Origin: Lactococcus garvieae subsp. garvieae
GTDB lineage: Bacteria; Bacillota; Bacilli; Lactobacillales; Streptococcaceae
Direction: 5' to 3'
Assembly (NCBI RefSeq): GCF_029024465.1
Contig: NZ_CP118950.1
Span: 1,364,001 to 1,428,000 of the forward strand
DNA length: 64,000 nucleotides
The notes under the pieces: model-generated
The model's database searches: none
What the model was told of the DNA's origin: nothing
What the model saw: the letters and a program-made list of their open reading frames with translations, nothing else
Program-made: the position numbers and the translations under genes
Shown here: piece by piece, positions 44,244 to 51,268 of the stretch
Layout of the letters: every line of letters begins with the position of its first letter
How positions within the stretch are numbered: the stretch's first letter is position 1

Positions 44244-45319
44244 TGACAAATAAACAACTCGAACAGTACTTGTTACAGAGTCTGAATATGGCACTAGGTT
44301 CACAGATTCAAGGAGAAACAAGTTACACGCAAAGTTTCGATTGTAAGGTTGGGGAAAATGGATTCTTATTCATTCCCCGCTTACCTTCGGGATATGTTAT
44401 TGATAATGAACTCTATCAGAAAATTTTTCTTATTGCTAACGCTGCTTTGTATCCTCGTTATACGCTGTTGAAACAAAATTCAGCTTACTTTGTCCCTTTT
44501 GAAACAGATGATATTCACACTCAGCGTGGACTTTATTTTCCTTGGAAAAAAGGGATTTCAAAACGTCTGGTCATCTCTGATTTAGAACAATTCGCAAATT
44601 CTAATCTTGGAACAACCATCCCAATCATGGAAAACCTTGTCATTGATTATGAAAAGGTCACTTCAATTGCCATCGCTGGAAATAGCGGTTCTGGTAAATC
44701 TTACGCTTTGACCTATTTTTTATCCATGCTCAAGCCAATTTCAGATCTCATCATTATTGACCCTAAGTTTGATACACCATCAAGATGGGCAAGGCTTAAT
44801 AATATTAAGGTTATCCATCCTGAACAAAATCGATCCAAATCTGATTTTGTTTCTCAAATCAATGAAGCATTAAGCGGTTGTTTACAACTCATTTATCAAC
44901 GGCAAGAACTTCTTTATGATAACCCCGAACACAAATTTACACATTTAACGGTGGTTATTGATGAAGTTCTCGCTTTATCTGAGGGAACGAATAAAAATAT
45001 CAAAGAATCATTCTTTTCGCTACTCTCGCAAATCGCATTACTTGGTCGAGCAACGAAAGTGCATCTCCTCTTAGTTTCTCAGCGCTTTGATTACAATTCA
45101 ATCCCTGTATCCGTTCGTGAACAGCTTAATGTTTTATTGCAAGTAGGAAACATTAACAGTAAAACGGTGCAATTTTTGTTTCCAGACCTTAACCCTGATG
45201 GAATCGTTATTCCTGTTGGTGTGGGGACGGGCTTAATCATGGTTATTGATAATGAACACCCCTATGCTGTTTTGCCATTGCTCTGTCCAACCTACTACAC
45301 AAAGAAAGGCATTCTATGA
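44243..45319 (+). CDS. FtsK/SpoIIIE-type ATPase, probable DNA-coupling protein
   Basis: This 358-residue P-loop ATPase has Walker A in AIAGNSGSGKSYALTYFLS (about 144-162) and Walker B in LTVVIDEVLALSEG (about 235-248). ATKVHLLLVSQRF is the sensor-like strand and RFDYNSIPVSVREQL follows. There is no membrane segment of its own. The next gene, overlapping by 4 nt, encodes a membrane protein that may anchor it. In related elements such proteins act with a Rep-type relaxase to deliver DNA to a helper conjugation system. Confidence 0.85.
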   Translation: MTNKQLEQYLLQSLNMALGSQIQGETSYTQSFDCKVGENGFLFIPRLPSGYVIDNELYQKIFLIANAALYPRYTLLKQNSAYFVPFETDDIHTQRGLYFPWKKGISKRLVISDLEQFANSNLGTTIPIMENLVIDYEKVTSIAIAGNSGSGKSYALTYFLSMLKPISDLIIIDPKFDTPSRWARLNNIKVIHPEQNRSKSDFVSQINEALSGCLQLIYQRQELLYDNPEHKFTHLTVVIDEVLALSEGTNKNIKESFFSLLSQIALLGRATKVHLLLVSQRFDYNSIPVSVREQLNVLLQVGNINSKTVQFLFPDLNPDGIVIPVGVGTGLIMVIDNEHPYAVLPLLCPTYYTKKGIL

Positions 45320-45924
45320 AAAAAACGTATTTTATCAAGACTTTCAACTTGACTAGAAAATTATTACTCCTCAATTTCATTGGGTTTGTAATCAGTATTT
45401 CAATTTATCTTTTTGAAATCTATTTTTCTGACAGCATTGTATCAATTCAATCAATACTTCCCTCTGAGTTCTATCCCTTCTTAGAAAAAGGAATCGAGTA
45501 TTTAAACTTTGGAATAACTATTTTGACCTTTGCCATTTTAGTTTTGATTGGAGTTGAGCTTGTGAACCGTATATCAAACGATTCAGCTCAAAATTATTTC
45601 CGCTCAGTTTGGCGAACTCACACATTACGAAGATTTTTAATCCAAAGCGAACGCAAAGAATTATCCGAAGGTAATCAAAAAAGCACTTCTATCAACCCTA
45701 TACTCCAAAATTTTAATCGTTCCGTACAAAAAGAGGTTGTAGATATAAGGAGAGATAAGATTTCCGTACTACTTTACGTCCCTAATAGCGGGCAAGCTCA
45801 AAAGATTTTATACGATATGGAAGCCCAAATTATAAAGGAAGTTTCGAGTTATAATCTGGATTACTATTTTTCAAAGCCTTATCGGGTAAAGAACAGAATT
45901 TGGATTATTGGGACAAGACGTTAA
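45316..45924 (+). CDS. Membrane protein, likely partner of the FtsK-like ATPase
   Basis: This 202-residue protein has two hydrophobic helices (LLLLNFIGFVISISIYLFEI, about 16-35, and FGITILTFAILVLIGVELV, about 70-88) and a cytoplasmic C-terminal part of about 110 residues with SVLLYVPNSGQAQKILYDM. I do not recognise a named family. Its overlap with the ATPase gene (ATGA) suggests they form a complex at the membrane. Confidence 0.65.
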   Translation: MKKTYFIKTFNLTRKLLLLNFIGFVISISIYLFEIYFSDSIVSIQSILPSEFYPFLEKGIEYLNFGITILTFAILVLIGVELVNRISNDSAQNYFRSVWRTHTLRRFLIQSERKELSEGNQKSTSINPILQNFNRSVQKEVVDIRRDKISVLLYVPNSGQAQKILYDMEAQIIKEVSSYNLDYYFSKPYRVKNRIWIIGTRR

Positions 45925-45929
45925 AACAG

Positions 45930-45973
45930 GTGGCGCTTGCCTTGCAAAGCAAAAGGCAAGAGCGCCACTTTTT
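45930..45973 (+). terminator. Strong terminator after the membrane-protein gene
   Basis: The stem GTGGCGCTTGCCTT / AAGGCAAGAGCGCCAC is followed by TTTTT, 6 bp after the stop codon. It separates the transfer genes from the origin and rep. Confidence 0.85.
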
Positions 45974-45980
45974 ATAAACA

Positions 45981-46024
45981 TTATTGAGCTAATGGGGTTA
46001 CTACGACCCCCATTAGCTCAATAA
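45981..46024 (+). other. Putative double-strand origin / nick site for the Rep protein
   Basis: A 17-bp perfect stem (TTATTGAGCTAATGGGG / CCCCATTAGCTCAATAA) exposes the loop TTACTACGAC. TACTACG/AC is the nick sequence I know for pMV158-family rolling-circle origins, so cleavage is expected between 46005 and 46006. The Rep gene starts 67 bp downstream, as on plasmids. Confidence 0.85.
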
Positions 46025-46090
46025 TCAGTAATCAAAAACTATTACGAAAATCCCCAAAAAAATCTCCTGATAATCGAAAGGAAAAATATT

Positions 46091-46690
46091 ATGAACGAAA
46101 AGAGAAAAGACCAACGTTCAAATAAATGGGCATTTCTTATCTACCAAGAATCTGCACCAGAGGACTATCTAGATATACTCGAAGAATTGCACGTTCCCTT
46201 TATTTTAAGTCCTTGGCATGATAGAGATATAAACCGCTTAACTGGCGAGTTTAAAAAATCCCATAAACACGGTGCATTATTCTTTGAAACCCTCAAAAGC
46301 TATTCACAGGTTTCAGATTTATTGACCGCAAAGCTTAACACACCTGCTCACGTTGAAGTCGTAATGAGTCCCAAAGGAATGTATGACTACTTTATTCATG
46401 CGGAAAATCCTGAAAAAACACTTTATAGTATTGACGATATTGAGTCTGGTTGTGGATTTGAGCTGGATAAATTTCTCGCAGAACAAGAATCTGGTGAATT
46501 ATTGAATGAAATCATTGATTTGATCGAAAGTAATGACTTCACCGAATTTGAAGAATTAGTATATTATGCACGAGCAAATAACTATTTATTACTAAATTTA
46601 ATAATCAATAAAACCTATTTCTTTGCAAAATTTCTTGATTCAAGGCGTCATAATCCAAGACGCAAAAAAACAAATAAAAAATGGAGATGA
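46091..46690 (+). CDS. Rolling-circle replication initiator, pMV158 RepB family (Rep_2)
   Basis: This 199-residue HUH endonuclease starts KWAFLIYQESAPEDYLDILE. It has metal-binding histidines in KKSHKHGALFFE (about 55-66) and catalytic-Tyr region GMYDYFIHAENPEK (about 97-110). It should nick the upstream hairpin and start rolling-circle replication. In integrative elements it may also serve as the transfer relaxase. The C-terminal third (IDLIESNDFTEFEELVYYAR) is typical of the family. The length is close to RepB of pMV158. Confidence 0.9.
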   Translation: MNEKRKDQRSNKWAFLIYQESAPEDYLDILEELHVPFILSPWHDRDINRLTGEFKKSHKHGALFFETLKSYSQVSDLLTAKLNTPAHVEVVMSPKGMYDYFIHAENPEKTLYSIDDIESGCGFELDKFLAEQESGELLNEIIDLIESNDFTEFEELVYYARANNYLLLNLIINKTYFFAKFLDSRRHNPRRKKTNKKWR

Positions 46691-46695
46691 TGAAA

Positions 46696-46908
46696 ATGAC
46701 TGAAAAAATCTATGCAAAAAAATCTGAAATTGCTGAGCTATTCAGCATTGCGCCTCATACTCTAGATAATATTTTGACGGAGGTTCGTAGGAATCCAGAT
46801 TTTGAGAATATTATTCTCAAATGGGGTGTGAAATCCGTCAGAATAAACATTTCTGGATTTGAAGATTTCTTACGTTGGAAATCAGAGAATCGTCTTAAAA
46901 GCCTTTAA
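46696..46908 (+). CDS. Excisionase-like small DNA-binding protein
   Basis: About 70 residues form an HTH (KKSEIAELFSIAPHTLDNIL) and a wing (GVKSVRINISGFEDFLRWKS), as in MerR/Xis-type directionality factors. The ATG at 46696 is 9 nt from GGAG; earlier in-frame ATGs overlap the rep stop. It lies between rep and the integrase, the usual place for xis. Confidence 0.78.
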   Translation: MTEKIYAKKSEIAELFSIAPHTLDNILTEVRRNPDFENIILKWGVKSVRINISGFEDFLRWKSENRLKSL

Positions 46909-46913
46909 AAATA

Positions 46914-46948
46914 TGCTATAATGAGAGTATCTATTTACTCTCTTTTTT
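46914..46948 (+). promoter_or_regulatory. Integrase promoter overlapping a terminator
   Basis: An extended -10 TGCTATAAT (46914-46922) is followed at once by the hairpin GAGAGTA / TACTCTC and a T6 run. Upstream transcripts would stop here. A transcript begun from this -10 would start inside the hairpin and escape termination, keeping int separate from the rep-xis operon. Confidence 0.55.
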
Positions 46949-46967
46949 AAAAGAAAAGAGAAAAACT

Positions 46968-48170
46968 ATGAACATTAAAAAAATGCCAAATGGAAAATAT
47001 CGTTTTCGTGAGAAATATCAAGATAAAGATGGTACCTGGCGTGAAGTCAGTATTACGATGAACTCCAAATCTCGAGAAGCTCAACGTGAAGCGTTTAATG
47101 CTATTGAAAGGAAGATTCAAGAAAAACTTCAAAAAGATGAAAAAGCCATTGTTCTAATCAAAGAGATGACGGTCAATGATGTTTTTGCTCAATCAACTAA
47201 AAAAAGAAAAATGGAACTTGCTCCTTCTTCTTATTATCAGGAAAATTGCTTCATCAACGTTTTCCTCAAACAATTTGGAAGCAGAAAAATCAAAGAAATA
47301 AAAGCTCGTGACTTACAAGACTACATAGTCAATAATTCAAAATCAGTCAAAACAATGCACGCTTTAAAACGTGGAATCAATAGTATTTTCAAATATGCTT
47401 ATATCGCTGAATATATTGATTCTAATCCGATTGAACGCTTAGATTTACCTAAAGACAGCTGGACAAAGGAGAGTGCTGCAAAGCTAAAGCAAAAATTTTT
47501 TAGTTTGCAAGAATTCAATCTTCTTATTAAACAGATGAGGCATGATTCTCACGATGATGAAACTGAACGAAAAATAGACCTCATTGAATTTTTATTTTGG
47601 ACAGGTCTTAGAATCGGGGAAGCACTTGGAGTGAAATGGTCTGATGTTGATATTCTTGACGGAAAACTTTCAATTACAAAAAGTTGGAACTTTAGAACAA
47701 ACCAGCTTGGAAATGTTAAAACTGTTGATTCAGTTCGTGTGATTGATATTAACGCTCGTTGCGTTGAAATTGTTCAAAACTTTAGAATTTACAGGAGTGA
47801 ATTTGTTTTTGCTACGTCAAAAAGTCCGCACATTCATTATACAGGTCTAACCCAATACTTGAAATATGAAGGTGCTAAAGCTCAACTTTTCGGAAAAAAT
47901 CCTGATTATTTTTCCCTACACATGCTTCGACATTCTCACGTTACTTATTTGGTTGATATGGGTGTTCCTGAAAAAATGATTATGGAACGTGTTGGACACA
48001 AAGACCCTCGGATGATGATGGGAGTTTACACACATATTTTACCTGAAAATCGTGTAACCCTGCGCCAAGCCTTGGATTACAGCACTTCATGGGGACAAAA
48101 TTTTGAGGAACAAAAAATCCCCAAGAAATCCCCAAAGATGATTGAACATCGTGAATCACGAGAAAAATAA
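46968..48170 (+). CDS. int: Tyrosine integrase (Tn916/phage type)
   Basis: This 400-residue site-specific recombinase has an N-terminal arm-binding domain (MPNGKYRFREKYQDKDGTW, about 6-24) and a SAM-like core-binding domain (about 65-165). The catalytic domain has Arg in FWTGLRIGEALGVKWSDV (about 209-226), HMLRHSHVTYL (about 321-331) and the nucleophile Tyr in PRMMMGVYTH (about 347-356). It ends about 80 bp from the right attachment repeat. Its final codons contain the two right-hand arm sites. Confidence 0.93.
   Translation: MNIKKMPNGKYRFREKYQDKDGTWREVSITMNSKSREAQREAFNAIERKIQEKLQKDEKAIVLIKEMTVNDVFAQSTKKRKMELAPSSYYQENCFINVFLKQFGSRKIKEIKARDLQDYIVNNSKSVKTMHALKRGINSIFKYAYIAEYIDSNPIERLDLPKDSWTKESAAKLKQKFFSLQEFNLLIKQMRHDSHDDETERKIDLIEFLFWTGLRIGEALGVKWSDVDILDGKLSITKSWNFRTNQLGNVKTVDSVRVIDINARCVEIVQNFRIYRSEFVFATSKSPHIHYTGLTQYLKYEGAKAQLFGKNPDYFSLHMLRHSHVTYLVDMGVPEKMIMERVGHKDPRMMMGVYTHILPENRVTLRQALDYSTSWGQNFEEQKIPKKSPKMIEHRESREK
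48118..48135. repeat. Paired integrase arm-type sites, right end
   Basis: Two TCCCCAA copies 11 bp apart lie within the 3' end of int and mirror the pair at 38359-38377. They are probable arm-binding sites of the integrase N-terminal domain. Confidence 0.65.
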
Positions 48171-48248
48171 AAAAGGATTCCCAGCCCTACTGTTATCGCA
48201 TTTGTGAGCTGTTGATGAATCTTTCATGAAGCATGGAAATTGCAAAAC

Positions 48249-48265
48249 AAAAAAGAGCACATAAG
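48249..48265. repeat. Right attachment-site repeat, within the SRP RNA gene
   Basis: AAAAAAGAGCACATAAG, identical to 38284-38300. On the minus strand it is the 3' strand of the SRP RNA closing helix plus the first U of the terminator, so insertion leaves the RNA gene intact. Confidence 0.85.
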
Positions 48266-48327
48266 CTCCATACTTAGTGCTGCTACCGTCAGGTCCTGAC
48301 ACGCTTCGTAAGAAACTTATTGCTCCG
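48249..48327 (-). ncRNA. ffs: Signal recognition particle RNA (small, 4.5S type)
   Basis: The minus strand reads GAGCAATAAG, then GCGTGTCAGGACCTGACGG and TAGCAGCAC, the conserved apical domain that binds Ffh (internal loop GUCAGG...GGTAGCAGC). It closes with CTTATGTGCTC and a T6 run. The ends pair to form the stem. A promoter is seen upstream: TTGTCA, then TATAAT at 48339-48334. It is essential for membrane targeting. The 5' and 3' ends are approximate. Confidence 0.9.
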
Positions 48328-48389
48328 AAATTTATTATAACATACTTCTTCTTGTTTTGACAAGCTTTGACTTTCTCTCAAAGATTTTG

Positions 48390-48851
48390 TCATTGACCTG
48401 ATGCTTTCCGCCCTTTATAAACTTCCATAGCACGTTCATAATCTTCTTTCATGGTCGGAAATTGTTTCTTGATGGCATTTGCCCCGATGAAATAAAAGAC
48501 AATCACCAAAATCAATATGACGAAATTTATCAAGGAAAGAATGGCTACAAGCATACTACTTTGGGGTTGCGCGATGAGCGTCATCACATAAAAAATTGAC
48601 AACACATTGTAAACATAGTAAAGTATTGGGGCTACGTGACAGATTTTAGGTGCATGTATCCGTGCATAACCAATATGGGTGACAATAGCAAAGATAACAA
48701 GAATTAATCCTGCTGCATTGATCGTAAACCCAAGGAATACAGCAATAAAAAGGACAATCAGTCCAATAGGAATACTGATACTATTGAGCCACGCGCGATA
48801 AGGTGCTGTTTCTTCTTTGTAGCGCTGCTTGGGAGTTTTTTCCATGTCCAT
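48390..48851 (-). CDS. Small integral membrane protein, unknown
   Basis: About 153 residues contain four hydrophobic helices (ISIPIGLIVLFIAVFLGFTI, GLILVIFAIVTHIGYA, ILYYVYNVLSIFYVMTLIA, ILSLINFVILILVIVFYFIG) and charged termini. No family is recognised. The ATG at 48851 has GAGGA upstream; the longer frame lacks this. It lies between the SRP RNA gene and tadA. Confidence 0.6.
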   Translation of the reverse strand: MDMEKTPKQRYKEETAPYRAWLNSISIPIGLIVLFIAVFLGFTINAAGLILVIFAIVTHIGYARIHAPKICHVAPILYYVYNVLSIFYVMTLIAQPQSSMLVAILSLINFVILILVIVFYFIGANAIKKQFPTMKEDYERAMEVYKGRKASGQ

Positions 48852-48929
48852 GAGGTGTCCTCGTTTTTCTATTTTATCCTTTGTATATGGTAACAAAAAC
48901 TTGCAGAAAATTCCTCTAAAAAAGAACAG

Positions 48930-49421
48930 TTACACCTGCTCTTTTTTTTCTTTATTTCTTTTCCTGCGCTCTTGAAAAAAAACTTTCATGATATCAGCAC
49001 ACTCTGCTTCTAAAATGCCACTTTCCACAGTGACACGGTGGTTGAGCCGTTTATCTTCCAAGATTTGATACAAACTTACAGCTGCTCCAAACTTGGGATT
49101 TGTTGCGCCAAAGTATACTTGAGGAATGCGGGCTAAACCAATGGCTCCAGCACACATGACACAAGGTTCAATAGTAACAAACAAGGCACAGTCTAATAAG
49201 CGCCAGTTCCCCACAGCTTCGTTCGCAGCTTCAATCGCACAAATCTCCGCATGGTGAGTGGCACGTCCATCGAGCTCCCGCCGGTTAAAGCCGCGGGCGA
49301 TTATTTCCCCTTCACGCACAATGACCACACCGATGGGCACTTCTTCATTTGCTGCTGCCTTGTGGGCTTCAAGCAGAGCCTGCTGCATGAAATATTCTTT
49401 TTCTTGCTGACTGAACTCCAT
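48930..49421 (-). CDS. tadA: tRNA-specific adenosine deaminase
   Basis: This protein deaminates the wobble adenosine of tRNA-Arg(ACG) to inosine. It has about 163 residues with zinc ligands and catalytic Glu in HHAEICAIEAAN (about 55-66) and EPCVMCAGAIGLAR (about 85-98). The first ATG used (49421) overlaps the preceding stop as TAATG, which suggests translational coupling; an ATG four codons earlier is possible. The SRP RNA gene next door is a frequent tadA neighbour in Firmicutes. Confidence 0.93.
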   Translation of the reverse strand: MEFSQQEKEYFMQQALLEAHKAAANEEVPIGVVIVREGEIIARGFNRRELDGRATHHAEICAIEAANEAVGNWRLLDCALFVTIEPCVMCAGAIGLARIPQVYFGATNPKFGAAVSLYQILEDKRLNHRVTVESGILEAECADIMKVFFQERRKRNKEKKEQV

Positions 49422-50155
49422 TACACTGTCCATTTCATATGGGGCTGAGCCAAGTCCACCGGTATATTTCCAGCAACTTCCTGTGCTTCCTCACGTAATA
49501 CTTGTAAATCTCCAACTTGTGGCAGGTGTGTGAGAATTAATTTTTTGACGTTGGCTTGTGCTGCTATTTCTCCTGCTTCTACACTGGACAAATGATTAGG
49601 CATCTTGGCTTTATCTTTGAAGAAATAAACGTCAGCCAACAAAATATCTGCATCTTTGGAAAAATCGACAAGTCCAGCAAAATAACCTGTATCGCCTGTA
49701 TAAACCAAAACCTGTCCTGTTGCTCTCTCGACGATACGCATCGCGTAGCAAATGACTGGATGCACTGTTTTTAAGAATTGAATATCAAAGGGGCCGACAG
49801 ATGTGCCTTTTTCGACATCATAAGCAATTCCTTCACTGACATTTTCCAAAGATAATTTTGAAAACTCATATTCATTTTCCTGATGGCCATAGATAGGCAA
49901 AATCTCTGGTTTCACTGTTTGCAACTGGCGGTATTGACGCAAAGCGCCCAAATCTGCTATGTGGTCTTCATGGTAGTGACTCAAGATGATCGCATCCAAA
50001 TCATTGGGTGAAAGCTCATGCTCAAGTTCCGTCACAGCACGTGATCCTGCATCCAATAAAAGATTATATCCTTCTTCACTTTGCAATAAATAAGAAGTTG
50101 TTCCTGCATCACGTGTGGGATAACCGCCCCAAACACCAAGTGCTGTTAATTTCAT
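49421..50155 (-). CDS. MBL-fold metal-dependent hydrolase (YhfI-like)
   Basis: This 244-residue metallo-beta-lactamase-fold protein has the metal motif LSHYHEDHIADLG (about 58-70), a second ligand region TVHPVICYAMR (about 129-139), LVYTGDTGYF (Asp near 155) and a final His in LILTHLP (about 205-211). It resembles the RNase Z-like hydrolases of the YhfI group, whose substrate is unknown. It overlaps the YoaK-like gene by 4 nt and tadA by one base. Confidence 0.85.
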   Translation of the reverse strand: MKLTALGVWGGYPTRDAGTTSYLLQSEEGYNLLLDAGSRAVTELEHELSPNDLDAIILSHYHEDHIADLGALRQYRQLQTVKPEILPIYGHQENEYEFSKLSLENVSEGIAYDVEKGTSVGPFDIQFLKTVHPVICYAMRIVERATGQVLVYTGDTGYFAGLVDFSKDADILLADVYFFKDKAKMPNHLSSVEAGEIAAQANVKKLILTHLPQVGDLQVLREEAQEVAGNIPVDLAQPHMKWTV

Positions 50156-50823
50156 ATTTTCTCCTCTCTTTCAAACCTTAACATAAAGTAAACGATAATT
50201 AAAAATGTGCTAGATACAAGTAATGTCCAGTTGCCAAAGATATCGGCGCTATAAGTACCCAAGATAGTCCCTAGGAAGAAAGCACCAACCAGACTGGCAA
50301 AGACACGGAAATTTTGCAAGTAACGTTGCTCATGTGTCAACGCGTAATTCGTTAAGTTGACCATCGTTGATTTCAAATTCCCGGTCATCATGATACTTCC
50401 GTAAGGAAGCCCTCTTGTTTTACTGAAAGTATCGTGCTGAATGGCCATGAAGAATGATAAAAAGCCAACAAAAATGGAAACGGGCAATTTTAAAACCGTG
50501 GCATAGAGCAAGGTAAAAACAGTCACACCTGTCCACTGTAATAAAAGCAGATAAATCGTATCCGGTTTATTCTTCTTCATTAAGTAATAAGAATAAATAT
50601 TTTTAAAAATTACCCCACAAGAAAAGAAGAGAACAGGAATGATAAAATCCGCTACACGTACAAAATTTCCTTTGGCTAAATAAACAGCCGCCTGTATCAT
50701 ATTCCCCGTTTGCATACCGATGAAGCGGCCATCAAAGTGGAAAAAGGAAAAAGCATCTATAAATCCCGCGTTCATCGCTAAGAGCGAGGCTACCCTTAGT
50801 TTTTCTCTCATTTCAGTGTTCAT
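50152..50823 (-). CDS. YoaK/DUF1275 family membrane protein
   Basis: About 223 residues with six hydrophobic helices match the DUF1275 family: MNAGFIDAFSFFHFDGRFIG (about 16-35), MQTGNMIQAAVYLAKGNF and MTGNLKSTMVNLTNYAL (about 142-158). The function is unknown. I used the ATG at 50823 rather than a longer frame, because an extended -10 (TGTTATAAT, ending 50831) lies immediately before it. That makes the transcript leaderless, or starting at the ATG at 50811 with a 12-nt leader. Confidence 0.8.
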   Translation of the reverse strand: MNTEMREKLRVASLLAMNAGFIDAFSFFHFDGRFIGMQTGNMIQAAVYLAKGNFVRVADFIIPVLFFSCGVIFKNIYSYYLMKKNKPDTIYLLLLQWTGVTVFTLLYATVLKLPVSIFVGFLSFFMAIQHDTFSKTRGLPYGSIMMTGNLKSTMVNLTNYALTHEQRYLQNFRVFASLVGAFFLGTILGTYSADIFGNWTLLVSSTFLIIVYFMLRFEREEKI

Positions 50824-50923
50824 ATACTTATTATAACATTCCTGTCTCGTTTTAGCTTCTCTACTGGCACAACCTCTTATTTCTACGGAGAGGCTTTTTT
50901 CTTTTAATTGCAAAATTGGCACT

Positions 50924-51268
50924 GGTAGAAAATATTAACTCCTCTTCTTTAAGGTGTAGAGCAAAAACAAAGTATTAAGAGGTTGAGTGGGAGAGTTACC
51001 AAGCCTGTATTACTTATTCTTTTAAAACCCTTATTCCAATTCTGCTCTCAACTAGGATAAAAATAACTTTTATCAGAACTCCTCTAAATGAGACAAAATT
51101 TGTATGGTATTGAAATTAATATACCTACGAGAAACCTTTATACATCCATCCCTGTTCATTTTATATTTTGTGGAAAGGTTAACTTCCCATAACATTTCTT
51201 TTCATTAAAATATTATGAGATAATGAGATAATAATAAAATTAAGAGACGAATAGAAGGAGGTAGCCCC
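50924..51268. other. Intergenic region before the thioester adhesin
   Basis: There are 345 bp without a plausible gene. AT-rich DNA with AAGGAGG just before the adhesin start is all I can point to. No consensus promoter was found. Confidence 0.5.

Larger units (their letters stand above)
38284..48265. mobile_element. Integrative element of about 10 kb at the SRP RNA gene (IME-like)
   Basis: It is bounded by direct copies of AAAAAAGAGCACATAAG (38284-38300 and 48249-48265), the right one being the 3' end of the SRP RNA gene. Its genes are an integrase, an excisionase-like protein, a pMV158-type Rep with nick-site hairpin, an FtsK-like ATPase, a small membrane protein and a sigma-like protein, all on the plus strand. 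The left half carries a restriction-modification cargo on the minus strand. No type IV secretion genes or recognisable separate relaxase are seen, so it is probably mobilisable rather than self-conjugative. Confidence 0.88.

Noticed and set aside
38284-48265. Prophage or phage satellite
   Set aside because: No capsid, terminase, tail or lysis gene is present, and the Rep, FtsK-like protein and nick-site set fits mobilisable elements better.
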